Shown here piece by piece: positions 17,033-25,319 of a stretch of DNA of 25,319 bases. The stretch covers positions 1 through 25,319 of the forward strand of contig LSSK01000826.1 in the NCBI GenBank assembly GCA_001969505.1, given 5' to 3'. Under the pieces are notes generated by a model that saw only the letters and a list, made by a program, of their open reading frames with translations, ran no database searches and was not told where the DNA came from. Each line of letters opens with the position of its first letter. The first letter of the stretch is position 1. A program made the position numbers and the translations under genes. Source of the stretch: Zancudomyces culisetae. Its lineage: Eukaryota > Kickxellomycota > Harpellomycetes > Harpellales > Legeriomycetaceae.

Positions 17033-18066
17033 TTTCCTACTTCTCTTTTCCTAGCCTCGTGTTTTTATTGTTTTTATTGTTTTTTTGTTTTTTTACTTGC
17101 TTACTGCTTAATTACAAGAGTTGTAAAAAGAAGAGTATTTATAAGACATGCTGGTGATATGAAAAGTGTACAAAAGTATTTTACTAGTCTAGTTGTAGTA
17201 TATACAATTATAAGAATACCAAATATAAATTCCAATTATTGACATCCGTCGTTATAGCCAATACCCTCAGTTTGATCTATAGATAGTGGCATATATTAAT
17301 TCTGCAAATCCAACAACCGGATCATGTATTGCAGTTATTCTTATTTTTTTTATAATCAGACTTGATATATTAATTGCTGAGTTGGGATACTAAATATATT
17401 GAACACTCGCATCAACTTAATTTGTTATATTGTTTTACCAAGTAATTAATAATACTTACTAAACCTGCAAGAGTATCAACACTTTTTTATAACACTTTTA
17501 TTATTGGCTTTATTGAAATAGTATACTTAATAAATAAACTAGATTTAAAGACTTCAAGCTTACATATTAGCTTCTGTAAAGGCTTAGATACCAGTTAATA
17601 ACATGATTAAAGATCTCTATTGGTTAGTTCCTTATAAGCACAAGCTCTTCAAGTATTTGCAGCAACACAAGATGGTTTCTTTGTGGCATATGTATTAATT
17701 TGAGAAACGTACATTCTAGAAATATGCTGAGACGGTTTGCTCACTTCCAGCATTTAAATAGATATTCCATATTCAGATATATATGAACAATTCTGAAACT
17801 ATCAGGATAAAAAGAAAAGGTGTTGGGTAGACATCCGTAAATTAATTTGGGAATAATCATATTGCTGTGGGTATAATTATTTCAGATCTAATCCCTTGGT
17901 AATAAAAAATATATATAATTAATGCAAATACTCTATAAAATACTAATATTATAACGCAAATCTTTCTTTTTCAAAAAAAAAAAAAAACAGAAAAAAAGAA
18001 AATAAACAAACAAACAAACAAAGGAAGGAAGAAACGTGAGTTGTATGAACAACATGTATAATGCCT
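17033..18066. other. AT-rich spacer upstream of the small secreted protein gene
   Basis: About 1 kb. The part next to 17033 is the leader and promoter of the small secreted protein gene, with a long T-rich (A-rich in the transcript) leader at 17060-17096. The part next to 18066 is the VPS20 trailer, which contains an A15 run (about 17975-17989) and an AAAC tetranucleotide repeat (about 18004-18021). Between them I see no gene, structured RNA or mobile element. Confidence 0.5.
17136..17143 (-). promoter_or_regulatory. TATA box of the small secreted protein gene
   Basis: TATAAATA on the minus strand, about 104 bp upstream of the ATG at 17032, a normal fungal distance given an A-rich 5' leader of roughly 70 nt. 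It is the best-placed TATA element in the window and fits a regulated, non-housekeeping gene. Confidence 0.5.
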
Positions 18067-19133
18067 TTATGCAGGAACCATTTCCTTGCTGGATACTGAA
18101 CTTTTATCAGAAGACGCATCGTCCCTAATTTTGCGTCCAGGAATATTGTCCGGAACACTTGGAAGTTGATTCGCCACATGATCCGGTCGAGAAATTGGCA
18201 CAGTATCGCGAGTATCAATCGTAGTTTGTCCAACTGCATCTAGTATGAGATTCTTATCTTTACTTGCATCTCCAAGCTGAAGTTTATTTGGTTTGATTTG
18301 CTGTTGCCGTTGCTGTCCTTGTTCTTGTCCTTGTTTCTGTTCTTGTTTCTGTTCTTGTTTCTGTTCTTGTTTCTGTTCTTGTTGTTGTTCGGCAATTAGT
18401 GAATCGAGTTCTTCAAGGACAGATTCTTGGTCGTGCGAACTTAGCGAAGAATTCAAGAGCAAACTGATTTCGTTTTGGTATTCGATGGCTTCTTGAGTCT
18501 CGTTGACCAAGTTTTCGACATCCTCTAGTCTCATCTCGCTGTTGATTTGTTTTAGCAATTGATTTCCCTTTTTCAACCCTTCGAATACAGATTTTTGAAC
18601 AGTCATGAATTCGATTGAATCGACCTAGCTCGACAAATAATAATAGTAGAGATTTTATAATAAACAGTATTTTCTGGAGAGAAAAAAAAAAGTAAAAAAA
18701 AAAGCGAGTATAAAGTATATAGTATAATCGACGTTACCATTTGATGTAGCGTTAATAGCTGGTTGTTAACATCTGCGAGTAGCTGCTCTTGGTATTTTTT
18801 CTTTTTCAGTGCCAAAAGAGCATTATTTCTCTGGCCTTTACTCAGACATATCTTGGCAATCTCTTGTTCCCGCAAAAAGACCATATTTAACTACATTGCA
18901 AAGAGAGTTTTATATTTTTACCATTTTTATTTTTTCATTTTAATAAATATTATAGAAATATATATATATAAAATCTTCAAAAAGTAGTAAAAAGACCAAA
19001 GAGAAATAGGAGTTCTGAGTAAAATATAAATTACCTTTTTCTGATATTGTTTCAGTTTGTCTCGCTGAATTTTCAAGTCAAGTACAGCCCTATCTCTTTC
19101 AGTGATGGCATTCTTGCTTCCAGAAATCCCCAT
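18067..19133 (-). CDS. VPS20: ESCRT-III subunit VPS20/CHMP6, three exons
   Basis: Exons, in transcription order: 19133-19035, 18890-18738 and 18624-18067, all phase 0 with GT..AG introns, giving 269 aa. It nucleates ESCRT-III on endosomes by linking ESCRT-II to Snf7 during multivesicular body formation. The start MGISGS carries Gly2 for myristoylation, as in CHMP6. AITERDRAVLDLKIQRDKLKQY, KKKKYQEQLLADVNNQL, VDSIEF and DETQEA-like VNETQEAIEYQNEI follow the CHMP6 order. Near the end LPSVPDNIP (238-246) resembles the type-2 MIT-interacting motif that recruits Vps4. It is longer than human CHMP6 (201) or yeast Vps20 (221), partly because of a Gln/Glu/Lys repeat tract (about 163-193) encoded by a 12-bp DNA repeat between the helical core and the MIM. 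Confidence 0.93.
18321..18388. repeat. 12-bp tandem repeat in VPS20
   Basis: About four near-perfect copies of TGTTCTTGTTTC on the plus strand (from 18338), flanked by degenerate copies. In the gene they encode EQKQ repeats and then Gln-rich degenerate units. The unit is a multiple of three, so copy number can change without a frameshift. Confidence 0.85.
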
Positions 19134-19886
19134 TTTGAATAAGTAAAGTACCCGTCTATACACCAAAGACTACTATTATTACGTTGAAAGAACTCGGTTA
19201 TGAGTTCGAAGGATGAGGGCAGGGGGAGAAGATATAAAGTTGCTTGGATTATTAGTTTTATAAATACAAGTTTGCAATATTACTATCCTGTTTCCAAAAA
19301 AAAAAAGAAAATCACGTTTTTTAAAAGAATTGTGTAACGGGTAAATACTTAATCACCAAACAATGTCTATTTTGCGTCTTTTTTATTTTTATATTAATAT
19401 TGATATTATTATTTATCTTTTTTTTGTTCCCATTTAGTGATTTTTTGTAGTTTATTTGTTAACAGGAGAAAATCTCGGATATATGTTTCATTACAAACAA
19501 CCCAACATTTCTTTATAATACGAGATTCTCCTGGACCAATAAAACGAAGTTATAAATAAATCATGTGAAAAGTGTACATTTGTAAACTTGACAAATGGAA
19601 GCCTTGGAATGGCCAAAAATAAAATGAATAAACCCGGGAATAGAATGGACAAGCAGGGTTATAAGTATAAGAGTATTATATTAATACACAACGGATGAAT
19701 ACACTTGGTATAAAATATTAAGAGTAGTAAAGTCCAAATTAATAGGAAAAATGATATAAAAGTCTATACAAAACAAAGAATACCTCGTAATGAGTGTGAG
19801 TGTAAAGTGTGAGTGTGAGGTAGGTGGCAAAGTTGAGATGGTGAGGGAACGGCAGTAAAATGCCTTGTTAATATACTGATAAATAC
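19134..19886. other. Spacer between VPS20 and the zinc-knuckle gene
   Basis: About 750 bp, upstream of VPS20 and downstream of the zinc-knuckle gene. It has T-rich runs at 19376-19450 and a GTGTGAGT-type short repeat at about 19795-19820. I see no open frame worth calling, and no RNA gene. Confidence 0.5.
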
Positions 19887-20669
19887 TCAGAATTTCACAA
19901 CTTTTCTCTTTTTGGGACCATCACCACGACTTGCTGAACCAGAACCAGAACCAGAACCCGATGCATCATTTCTACCGTCGTGGCCAGAGTTGTTTGGTAG
20001 ATTAGATACTCTATTGAGGCGATCAAAGACCTCATCGTCATCCGCACCTTGACCGGATCGAATAGTGCCAATTACATGATTTCCATTACTGCTTGTAATG
20101 GCAGACAAAGGATCTTCAACCCGCTTAGTCTTGCGCATGTTCTTTGGGTTTTGTTCACAGTCTCTGGCCAGATGTTCTTTACTGGAGCAGAATCCACACC
20201 CAGTACCACCATTTGGATAGATCCCATTGGCAGTGTTTTCTGGACACTTACTGGAAAGATGGCCTGTTTGGTTGCAGACAAAACAGGTTGCGAATTTGAA
20301 TTCCTTGGTTAGTGCCGAGCAAGCCTTGGATGTATGTGAAGTATCGCCGCAGTGGTAACATAATACTCCGCCATTACTCTCCCCAGAGCCGTTTTTTTCG
20401 GTGCATTCCCTCAGTGTATGGCCCGATTTTCGACATCCAAAACAAACCACATCTCTCATCAACATTTTTTTGTTGTTATGGTGGATATACCGCTTACCTC
20501 CACCAAATCGTCCTCGGTCATTGTTATCGGCACCGAAGCTTCTGCCACCACCATTTTGGAATTTCCTTTTGGTTATTCCTCCAGCCGATTTCTTTTCGAC
20601 AAGTTCTTTTCCCTCGAAATTTGAACTAGGTAGGTATGCTTTTTTGACTCTGGCAGTATATCTGGTCAT
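19887..20669 (-). CDS. Four-zinc-knuckle protein, ZCCHC9 type
   Basis: Single-exon gene of 260 aa. It has four perfect CX2CX4HX4C zinc knuckles: C76-C89, C104-C117, C129-C142 and C158-C171. The spacers (CFVCNQTGHLSSKCPEN, then GIYPNGGTGC, then a final SSKEHLARDC knuckle) match human ZCCHC9 closely. So do both ends: it begins MTRYTARV (ZCCHC9 begins MTRWARV) and ends KVVKF (ZCCHC9 ends KVVNF). The N-terminal part is Gly/Arg/Lys-rich, and a Ser-Gly repeat precedes a basic C-terminus (PKKRKVVKF) that could be a nuclear signal. Zinc knuckles bind single-stranded RNA. ZCCHC9 is a nuclear/nucleolar protein in animals. Yeast Air1/Air2 of the TRAMP complex have five knuckles and a different layout, so they are a less good match. 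It is divergent from BMS1, a nucleolar GTPase, which fits a role in ribosome assembly. Confidence 0.88.
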   Translation of the reverse strand: MTRYTARVKKAYLPSSNFEGKELVEKKSAGGITKRKFQNGGGRSFGADNNDRGRFGGGKRYIHHNNKKMLMRDVVCFGCRKSGHTLRECTEKNGSGESNGGVLCYHCGDTSHTSKACSALTKEFKFATCFVCNQTGHLSSKCPENTANGIYPNGGTGCGFCSSKEHLARDCEQNPKNMRKTKRVEDPLSAITSSNGNHVIGTIRSGQGADDDEVFDRLNRVSNLPNNSGHDGRNDASGSGSGSGSASRGDGPKKRKVVKF

Positions 20670-21332
20670 GTCTAATTCAATTTGTTTTGTTTTGTTTTGT
20701 TCTGTATATTATGGTATAGTTTAATATATGGCAATAAAAGTATTATATATTACAAGCAAAATGAATATGGATAAAGAATAAGAGTATCTCTAATAAACTT
20801 TGTGGTAAACTTTTTTTTCTTTTTTTTTTCTCTTCAATAGTTTGATTTAAAGTGTTTATTGCTTTTGAACCATCAAAAACCAATAAAATGTGCACTAATA
20901 AACGTAAAAAAAAAAATTTTTTTTTTCTGGTACTAGTGTATTTTTTGGTAAACTGGAGTATATTTTCAAGTAAAATATTTTAATACTAGAAAAACAGTGA
21001 TCAAAATAAAAAAATTTTTTTTTTACTACGAGGCAAAGTATAAAATCAAAGTCAAAAATAATAAAAAAGTAAATAAATATTAAAAAGGGGGGATATATAG
21101 GGATAAGTAGGTAGGTTTGGAAAAAAAAAGTGTAAATAGTATATGCTTGTAAGCTTGGTTGTATAAAACACACCATTAAAATAATAGAAAAAGAAAACCT
21201 TATAGATAAAAGTTGTGGTGACAAAACAGGTGTGTGTGCGTGTGTTTGTGTTGATAGAAAAGAAAAAAAGATAGCAAAAGGAACGAAATAGAATAAAAAG
21301 GGGGGGGAAGTGTGATAAAAAAAAATAAAAGG
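20670..21332. promoter_or_regulatory. Shared divergent promoter region of the zinc-knuckle gene and BMS1
   Basis: 663 bp separating the two start codons. It contains two abutting homopolymer palindromes: A11/T10 at 20906-20926 and A7/T10 at 21008-21024. Their core AAAATTTT overlaps the yeast rRNA-processing element (RRPE), and long dA:dT runs also exclude nucleosomes. I see no PAC element (GCGATGAG). A GTGTGTGCGTGTGTTTGTGT stretch (21230-21249) lies in the probable BMS1 leader. Coregulation is inferred from arrangement and function. Confidence 0.45.
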
Positions 21333-24300
21333 ATGGACGCCAATACAAAACAAACCAACAAGTCACATCGGGTCCAAAAGACGGGCGCCGGGGGCAAGAA
21401 CAAAAAGCGAGATAAACGCGAAAAAAAGAAGAATGGAGGTGTTTCTACCAAAGGGAACAAGGGGAATAACCCAAAGGCATTTGCAATGCAGTCTGGGTTG
21501 CGAGCCAACCGGATGGCACAGCGAAGAATTGAGAAGAATGAGCGTAAACTACATTTGCCATTGGTTGATCGGACACCAGAAGTTCCACCTCCTATAGTAG
21601 TAGCAGTTGTGGGACCACCAAAGGTAAAATACAATTTTAAATAAAGATAAAAACACATGAACTTTAAATATTGTATTTAAAAGATTAAATGTTAAAGGTG
21701 TAGGGATAAAAAAAATAATGATAACAATAATAATAATAATAATAATAGACGGGAAAGACTACACTGATAAAGTCACTAGTTAGACGGTACACAAAACATA
21801 CAATAAGCGAGAATAAGGGGCCGATTACGGTAGTTAGTGGGAAAAAACAGCGGATAACATTTATGGAAGGGGTGAATGATATCAATGGGCTGGTAGATCT
21901 TGCAAAGGTGGCGGATTTGGTACTGTTGACGATTGATGCGAGTTTTGGATTTGAAATGGAGACGTTTGAGTTTCTGAATATCTTGCAGGCACATGGGTTT
22001 CCACGAGTAATGGGAGTTTTGACGTTTTTGGATCGGATGAAGGATAACAAGGCACTGAGTGCAAAGAAGAAGCAGATGAAGCATCGGTTCTGGACGGAAA
22101 TATACGATGGAGCCAAGCTGTTTTATTTGTCAGGCGTGATTAATGGGCGGTATCCGGATCGAGAAATTCTGAACTTGAGTCGGTACATTTCGGTGATGAA
22201 ATTCCGGCCATTGGTATTCCATAATAGTCGAAGTTATGTGGTAGCAGATCGTATTGAAGACTTGACATCACGCGAGGTGATCAAACATGATTACAAGAGT
22301 AGCCGCAAGGTAACGGTTTACGGGTATTTGCGCGGTACAAATATGCGAGAAAGAGCCAAAGTACATATTCCAGGAGTGGGAGATTTTACAGTGAAGAGTA
22401 TTGAGGAGTTACCGGATCCATGTCCAATGCCAGATAGTACGGGATCGACAACAGAAGGAACAACAGGGGTAAAGAGACGTAAGAGATTGGATGAAAAGGC
22501 GAAAAAGATATATGCGCCAATGTCGGATATTGGAGGGTTGATATATGATAAGGATGCAGTGTATATAAATGTTCCAGGAAATTTCTCATATGGTAATCAA
22601 CAGCAACAACAACAACAACAAAAAAGGAGATTAATGAATGGAGAAGGAGAGGGACAAGGGGATGGGGATGGGGATGATGAAGAGATAGCGTTTGGAGAGG
22701 GAGAGCAAATGATATTAAAGCTGCAACATCAAAGAGAGACAGTTGCGGAAAAGTTGGCCAAGACAGATATGGTGTTGTTTGGAGGAGATGAAGAAAATCA
22801 GCGACAAGAAGTTAGAGTAGGAGTTGAAGAGTTGGAAGAAATGGAACAAGAAAGAGTAAGAAGAAGAGCGTTTAGTGATGATGATGATGATGATGCAAAT
22901 GAAGGTGATAGTGATAGTGATGAGGATGAAGATGATAGTGATGATTATGAGGATGATGAAGAAGATGATGAAGAAGACGAGGATGAGGATCAGGATGAGG
23001 ATCAGGCAAGTCATATTAAATACAAATTCAAAAGACTTGGCAAGAAAAGACAAGTAAATTTGATGGATTTAGTATACAACAACAATCCAAGAAAAAACAT
23101 TAATAATATTAAAAAAGATGATGAAGAGGAAGACGAAGAGGATATGGAAATGGAAATGTCAATGCAAGTAACTAAAAAATTCAATAATGCAAAGGATATG
23201 ATATACCAAAAGTTCCAACAAGAAAAAGAAGAGATTGAAAATATTGATTATGAAAAACTGATGGCTAGATTTACTGGTGTAAAGAATAAAGTTAAGAAAG
23301 CAGGAAATAGTGATGATGATGAGAATGATGATGATGATGAGGATGATGATGATGATGAGGATGATGATGATGATGAGGATGAAGGTAGTGATGAGGATAG
23401 TGATGTATATGGAGATTTTGAAGATTTAGAAACTACACAAAATGGTGAACAAGAAGATGAAGAAGAAGAGGAAGATTATGAAGAGGAAGATGATGAAGAG
23501 GAAGAGCAAATAGAGCAAGAGAATAAAAAAATACTTTTAAAGAAAATGTTTGATCAAGCATATGACAACAAGGAATTAGGAGACAACAATGATGATAGTG
23601 AAAATGAAAATGGAAATAAAAAGACACAAAAAGGATTAAATAAATATAAAGGAAAAGGTAGAGGAAGAGGAAAGAGAGAAGGAGACGATGATGATGATGA
23701 TGAAGAAGAAGGAGAAAAGAAAGATTTAGCTACAATAGAAAAAGAAAAACTAGAAGCACAAAAACAAAAGAATATCCGAGAATTTGAGGGAGAAAGCGAG
23801 ATTGTACGACGAGCAGTGGAGGGAGTGCGAGCAGGCAAATATGTTCGAATTGAGTTTGCAGAAGGAATTCCGTATGAATTTGTAGAGCATTTTGATGGAC
23901 GGTATCCAATAATAGTAGGCACACTATTGGCAAGTGAACAAAGTGAGAACTTTGGAATGGTTCAAACACGGTTGAAAAAACATCGATGGTACCACGCAAG
24001 CAAAGTGTTGAAAACCAACGATCCGCTGGTCTTTTCGGTAGGTTGGAGAAGGTTCCAGAGTGTGGTGACATATGCGATAGGAACAAACAACAAAACCATG
24101 GTGGAGACCCGCATGCTTAAATACACACCCGAACACATGCATTGTTTGGCAGTATTTTATGGACCCATTGTGCCTCCAAACACTGCGTTTATATGTCTGC
24201 CATCCGCCGCCAAAGTCATTAAAGGATTCCGGATTTGTGCGACTGGTGTGGTTTTGGAAACAAACAAAAACATTGTCATCAAGAAAAAACTCAAACTGAC

Positions 24301-25027
24301 TGGTGTGCCTCACAAAATCCTCAAAACCACTGCCTATGTCAAAAACATGTTCAACAGTCCTCTGGAAGTTGCCAAATTCGAAGGCGCAAAACTCCAAACT
24401 GTCAGTGGAATCCGCGGTGTTGTCAAAAAGGCTGCTTCTTCCCCCATGCCTCCTGGCTGCTTTAGAGCCACTTTTGAAGACAAGATTCTGATGTCTGACA
24501 TTGTGTTCCTCAAATCATGGTACACTATTGATCCTGTTTCGTTCTATTACCCTGTGACCAACCTGCTGTTTGCCAACAAACCGACTTCTTGGCAAGGATT
24601 GAAACCTGCTGTCCAAATCCGCCGTGAACTGGGCCTCAAACTTCATATCAACCAAAATTCTCTTTACAAAGATAAAGATTCTATCCGGCCTGTTGCTCGT
24701 AAATTCAATCCTCTACGCATTCCTAAAGCATTGGTTGCTGACTTGCCATTCAAATCCAAACCAAAGCTTATCAAATCCAAATCAACCTCCAAATCTTCTG
24801 GTTCTACCTCAAAAATCAACAACTTTACAAACAAAATTGCAAAGATCTCGAACTCTAAACTAGATTCTAAAATCTCTTCTTTAATGATCCAAATTAACAC
24901 TATCAATAATATCAAATCTATCAATGCAAACCTCAAACGCAAACAAAAACTCGAACAAAACCAAAAGAAACTTGACTCCAACAATAAAAATAATTCAAAC
25001 AGCTCTCATAAACGCCGTAGACTTTAA
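21333..25027 (+). CDS. BMS1: Ribosome biogenesis GTPase BMS1, two exons
   Basis: Exons 21333-21623 and 21749-25027, 1189 aa; yeast Bms1 has 1183. It is an essential nucleolar GTPase of the SSU processome that works with Rcl1 in 18S rRNA maturation. The N-terminus is basic (KKRDKREKKKNGG), then NPKAFAMQS and LVDRTPEVPPPIVVAVV lead to the P-loop GPPKTGKT (94-101). VVSGKKQRITF, LAKVADLVLLTIDASFGFEM, HGFPRVMGVLTFLD and LKHRFWTE-like MKHRFWTEIYDGAKLFYLSG follow, as in all BMS1 proteins. Two long acidic segments (about 473-517 and 616-684) interrupt the centre. The C-terminal domain (YVRIEF, RLKKHRWYHASKVLKTNDP, FSVGWRRFQ, LKYTPEHMHC, GMFNSxLEVAKFEGA-like, TVSGIRG, FEDKILMSDIVFLKSWY) is the BMS1/TSR1 domain. 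The intron splits the P-loop after Lys97. The start is the first ATG, before MDANTKQ. An apparent in-frame upstream extension has no ATG. Confidence 0.96.
21726..21746. repeat. (AAT)n microsatellite at the BMS1 3' splice site
   Basis: Seven AAT units run directly into the acceptor TAG of the only BMS1 intron, in the place normally held by a pyrimidine tract. Confidence 0.8.
22871..23010. repeat. GAT/GAG triplet repeats, first acidic tract of BMS1
   Basis: Imperfect GAT, GAG and GAA triplets coding for Asp and Glu. Asp is almost always GAT, so the DNA looks like an expanded microsatellite rather than a codon-scrambled acidic domain. All copies are in frame. Confidence 0.8.
23305..23510. repeat. 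GAT/GAG/GAA triplet repeats, second acidic tract of BMS1
   Basis: Long imperfect array, including repeated blocks of the form (GAT)n-GAG, split by a short unique stretch coding for VYGDFEDLET, which is conserved in BMS1 (human: LYGDFEDLET). The conserved island shows that the repeats grew around a functional motif. Confidence 0.85.
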
Positions 25028-25101
25028 ATTTTTTTTTATACTTTACTTTACTTTACTTTTTAATTAGTTTCTTTTCTTTCTTTCTTTTTTTTTTCTCTCT
25101 T

Positions 25102-25319
25102 TCATTCTTCAACATCATTGTTGGCTATTAATTCATGCACTATATCGTAACATTCGTTTAATAAACTAAGAATAACTGTCTGTCCCTCTGGAATATTTCC
25201 CCTATCGTCCATAAACTTGCCGTTGGTCCGCAATCCATCAATGCTAAACAGTTTCATCTGGTATGGATACATATCCCGCGCTGTAAATGGCCCACCGTAC
25301 CGCTTGATTTCCACCAAAC
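25102..25319 (-). CDS. C-terminal end of an unidentified conserved-looking protein (partial)
   Basis: An open frame enters from the right edge and ends at TGA (25102-25104), giving 71 codons. No ATG is required because the gene continues beyond the window. The visible end contains YGGPFTARDMYPYQMKLFSI, then GNIPEGQTVILSLLNECYD, then an acidic tail. The mixed hydrophobic/charged composition and low repeat content suggest a folded domain: probably a beta-strand region and then a C-terminal helix. I do not recognise the family. It is convergent with BMS1, only 74 bp away. Confidence is for coding status, not identity. Confidence 0.65.
   Translation of the reverse strand, partial: LVEIKRYGGPFTARDMYPYQMKLFSIDGLRTNGKFMDDRGNIPEGQTVILSLLNECYDIVHELIANNDVEE
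25160..25165 (+). terminator. Candidate poly(A) signal of BMS1 inside the convergent gene
   Basis: AATAAA on the plus strand 133 nt past the BMS1 stop, within the coding end of the opposite gene. The 74-bp spacer itself has no AATAAA, only T-runs and a CTTTA repeat (about 25036-25060). If this is the signal, the two mRNAs overlap in antisense. Confidence 0.3.

Noticed and set aside
18001-18022. AAAC tetranucleotide repeat beside an A-run, considered as a retroelement poly(A) tail
   Set aside because: No target-site duplication, reverse transcriptase or tRNA-derived sequence is visible upstream; simple-sequence expansion in the VPS20 trailer is enough.
19887-20669. Assignment of the zinc-knuckle gene to a retrotransposon Gag
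   Set aside because: Four evenly spaced knuckles with ZCCHC9-like start, spacers and C-terminus, no adjacent pol frame and no long terminal repeats.
20895-21658. Two minus-strand frames of more than 100 codons opposite the BMS1 5' region
   Set aside because: They are Phe/Leu/Tyr-rich translations of poly-purine DNA (leader and first exon of BMS1) and have no independent support.

Overview
The window is nuclear DNA of a fungus. It is AT-rich and carries short spliceosomal introns (GT..AG, plus one probable GC..AG), single genes on both strands, a eukaryotic tRNA-Asn, a kinesin-14, an ESCRT-III subunit and a BMS1 GTPase. A dihydropteridine reductase, a tetrahydrobiopterin-recycling enzyme generally absent from Dikarya, together with the many short introns, points to an early-diverging lineage (Mucoromycota, Mortierellomycota or Zoopagomycota-like). 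That placement is inference; no single marker here proves it.

Layout, left to right. 1-114: possible C-terminal tail of an upstream + strand gene. 398-2122 (+): six-TM PAP2-fold protein with a damaged active site. 2323-3825 (-): Ser/Lys-rich protein with two CX2C pairs and a C-terminal motif resembling the RAD51-binding tip of RAD51AP1. 4506-5744 (-): five-exon dihydropteridine reductase. 5745-7445: long gap. 7446-10142 (+): F-box-like/LRR protein with a long disordered region and a small folded C-terminus. 10321-11886 (-): six-exon mitochondrial carrier of the thiamine pyrophosphate type. 13159-15785 (-): five-exon kinesin-14. 16413-16485 (-): tRNA-Asn(GTT). 16811-17032 (-): small secreted six-cysteine protein. 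18067-19133 (-): three-exon VPS20/CHMP6. 19887-20669 (-): ZCCHC9-type four-zinc-knuckle protein. 21333-25027 (+): two-exon BMS1. 25102-25319 (-): C-terminal end of an unidentified gene.

Most genes are independent housekeeping units. The clearest functional pairing is ZCCHC9-like and BMS1. They are divergently transcribed from one 663-bp spacer holding two abutting A-tract/T-tract palindromes; BMS1 certainly acts in 40S ribosome assembly, and the zinc-knuckle protein probably acts in the nucleolus. Three convergent pairs have short spacers (200, 178 and 74 bp), so their 3' UTRs probably overlap.

I see no mobile element, CRISPR array, secondary-metabolite cluster or obvious new multi-gene system. 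The most unusual items are the PAP2 pseudo-phosphatase, the RAD51AP1-like motif protein, the F-box/LRR protein, and a coding-strand GC-skew gradient that runs G-rich to C-rich from 5' to 3' inside the longer genes on both strands. Exon boundaries were worked out by hand from splice signals, reading phase and family resemblance; no alignment or database search was run.
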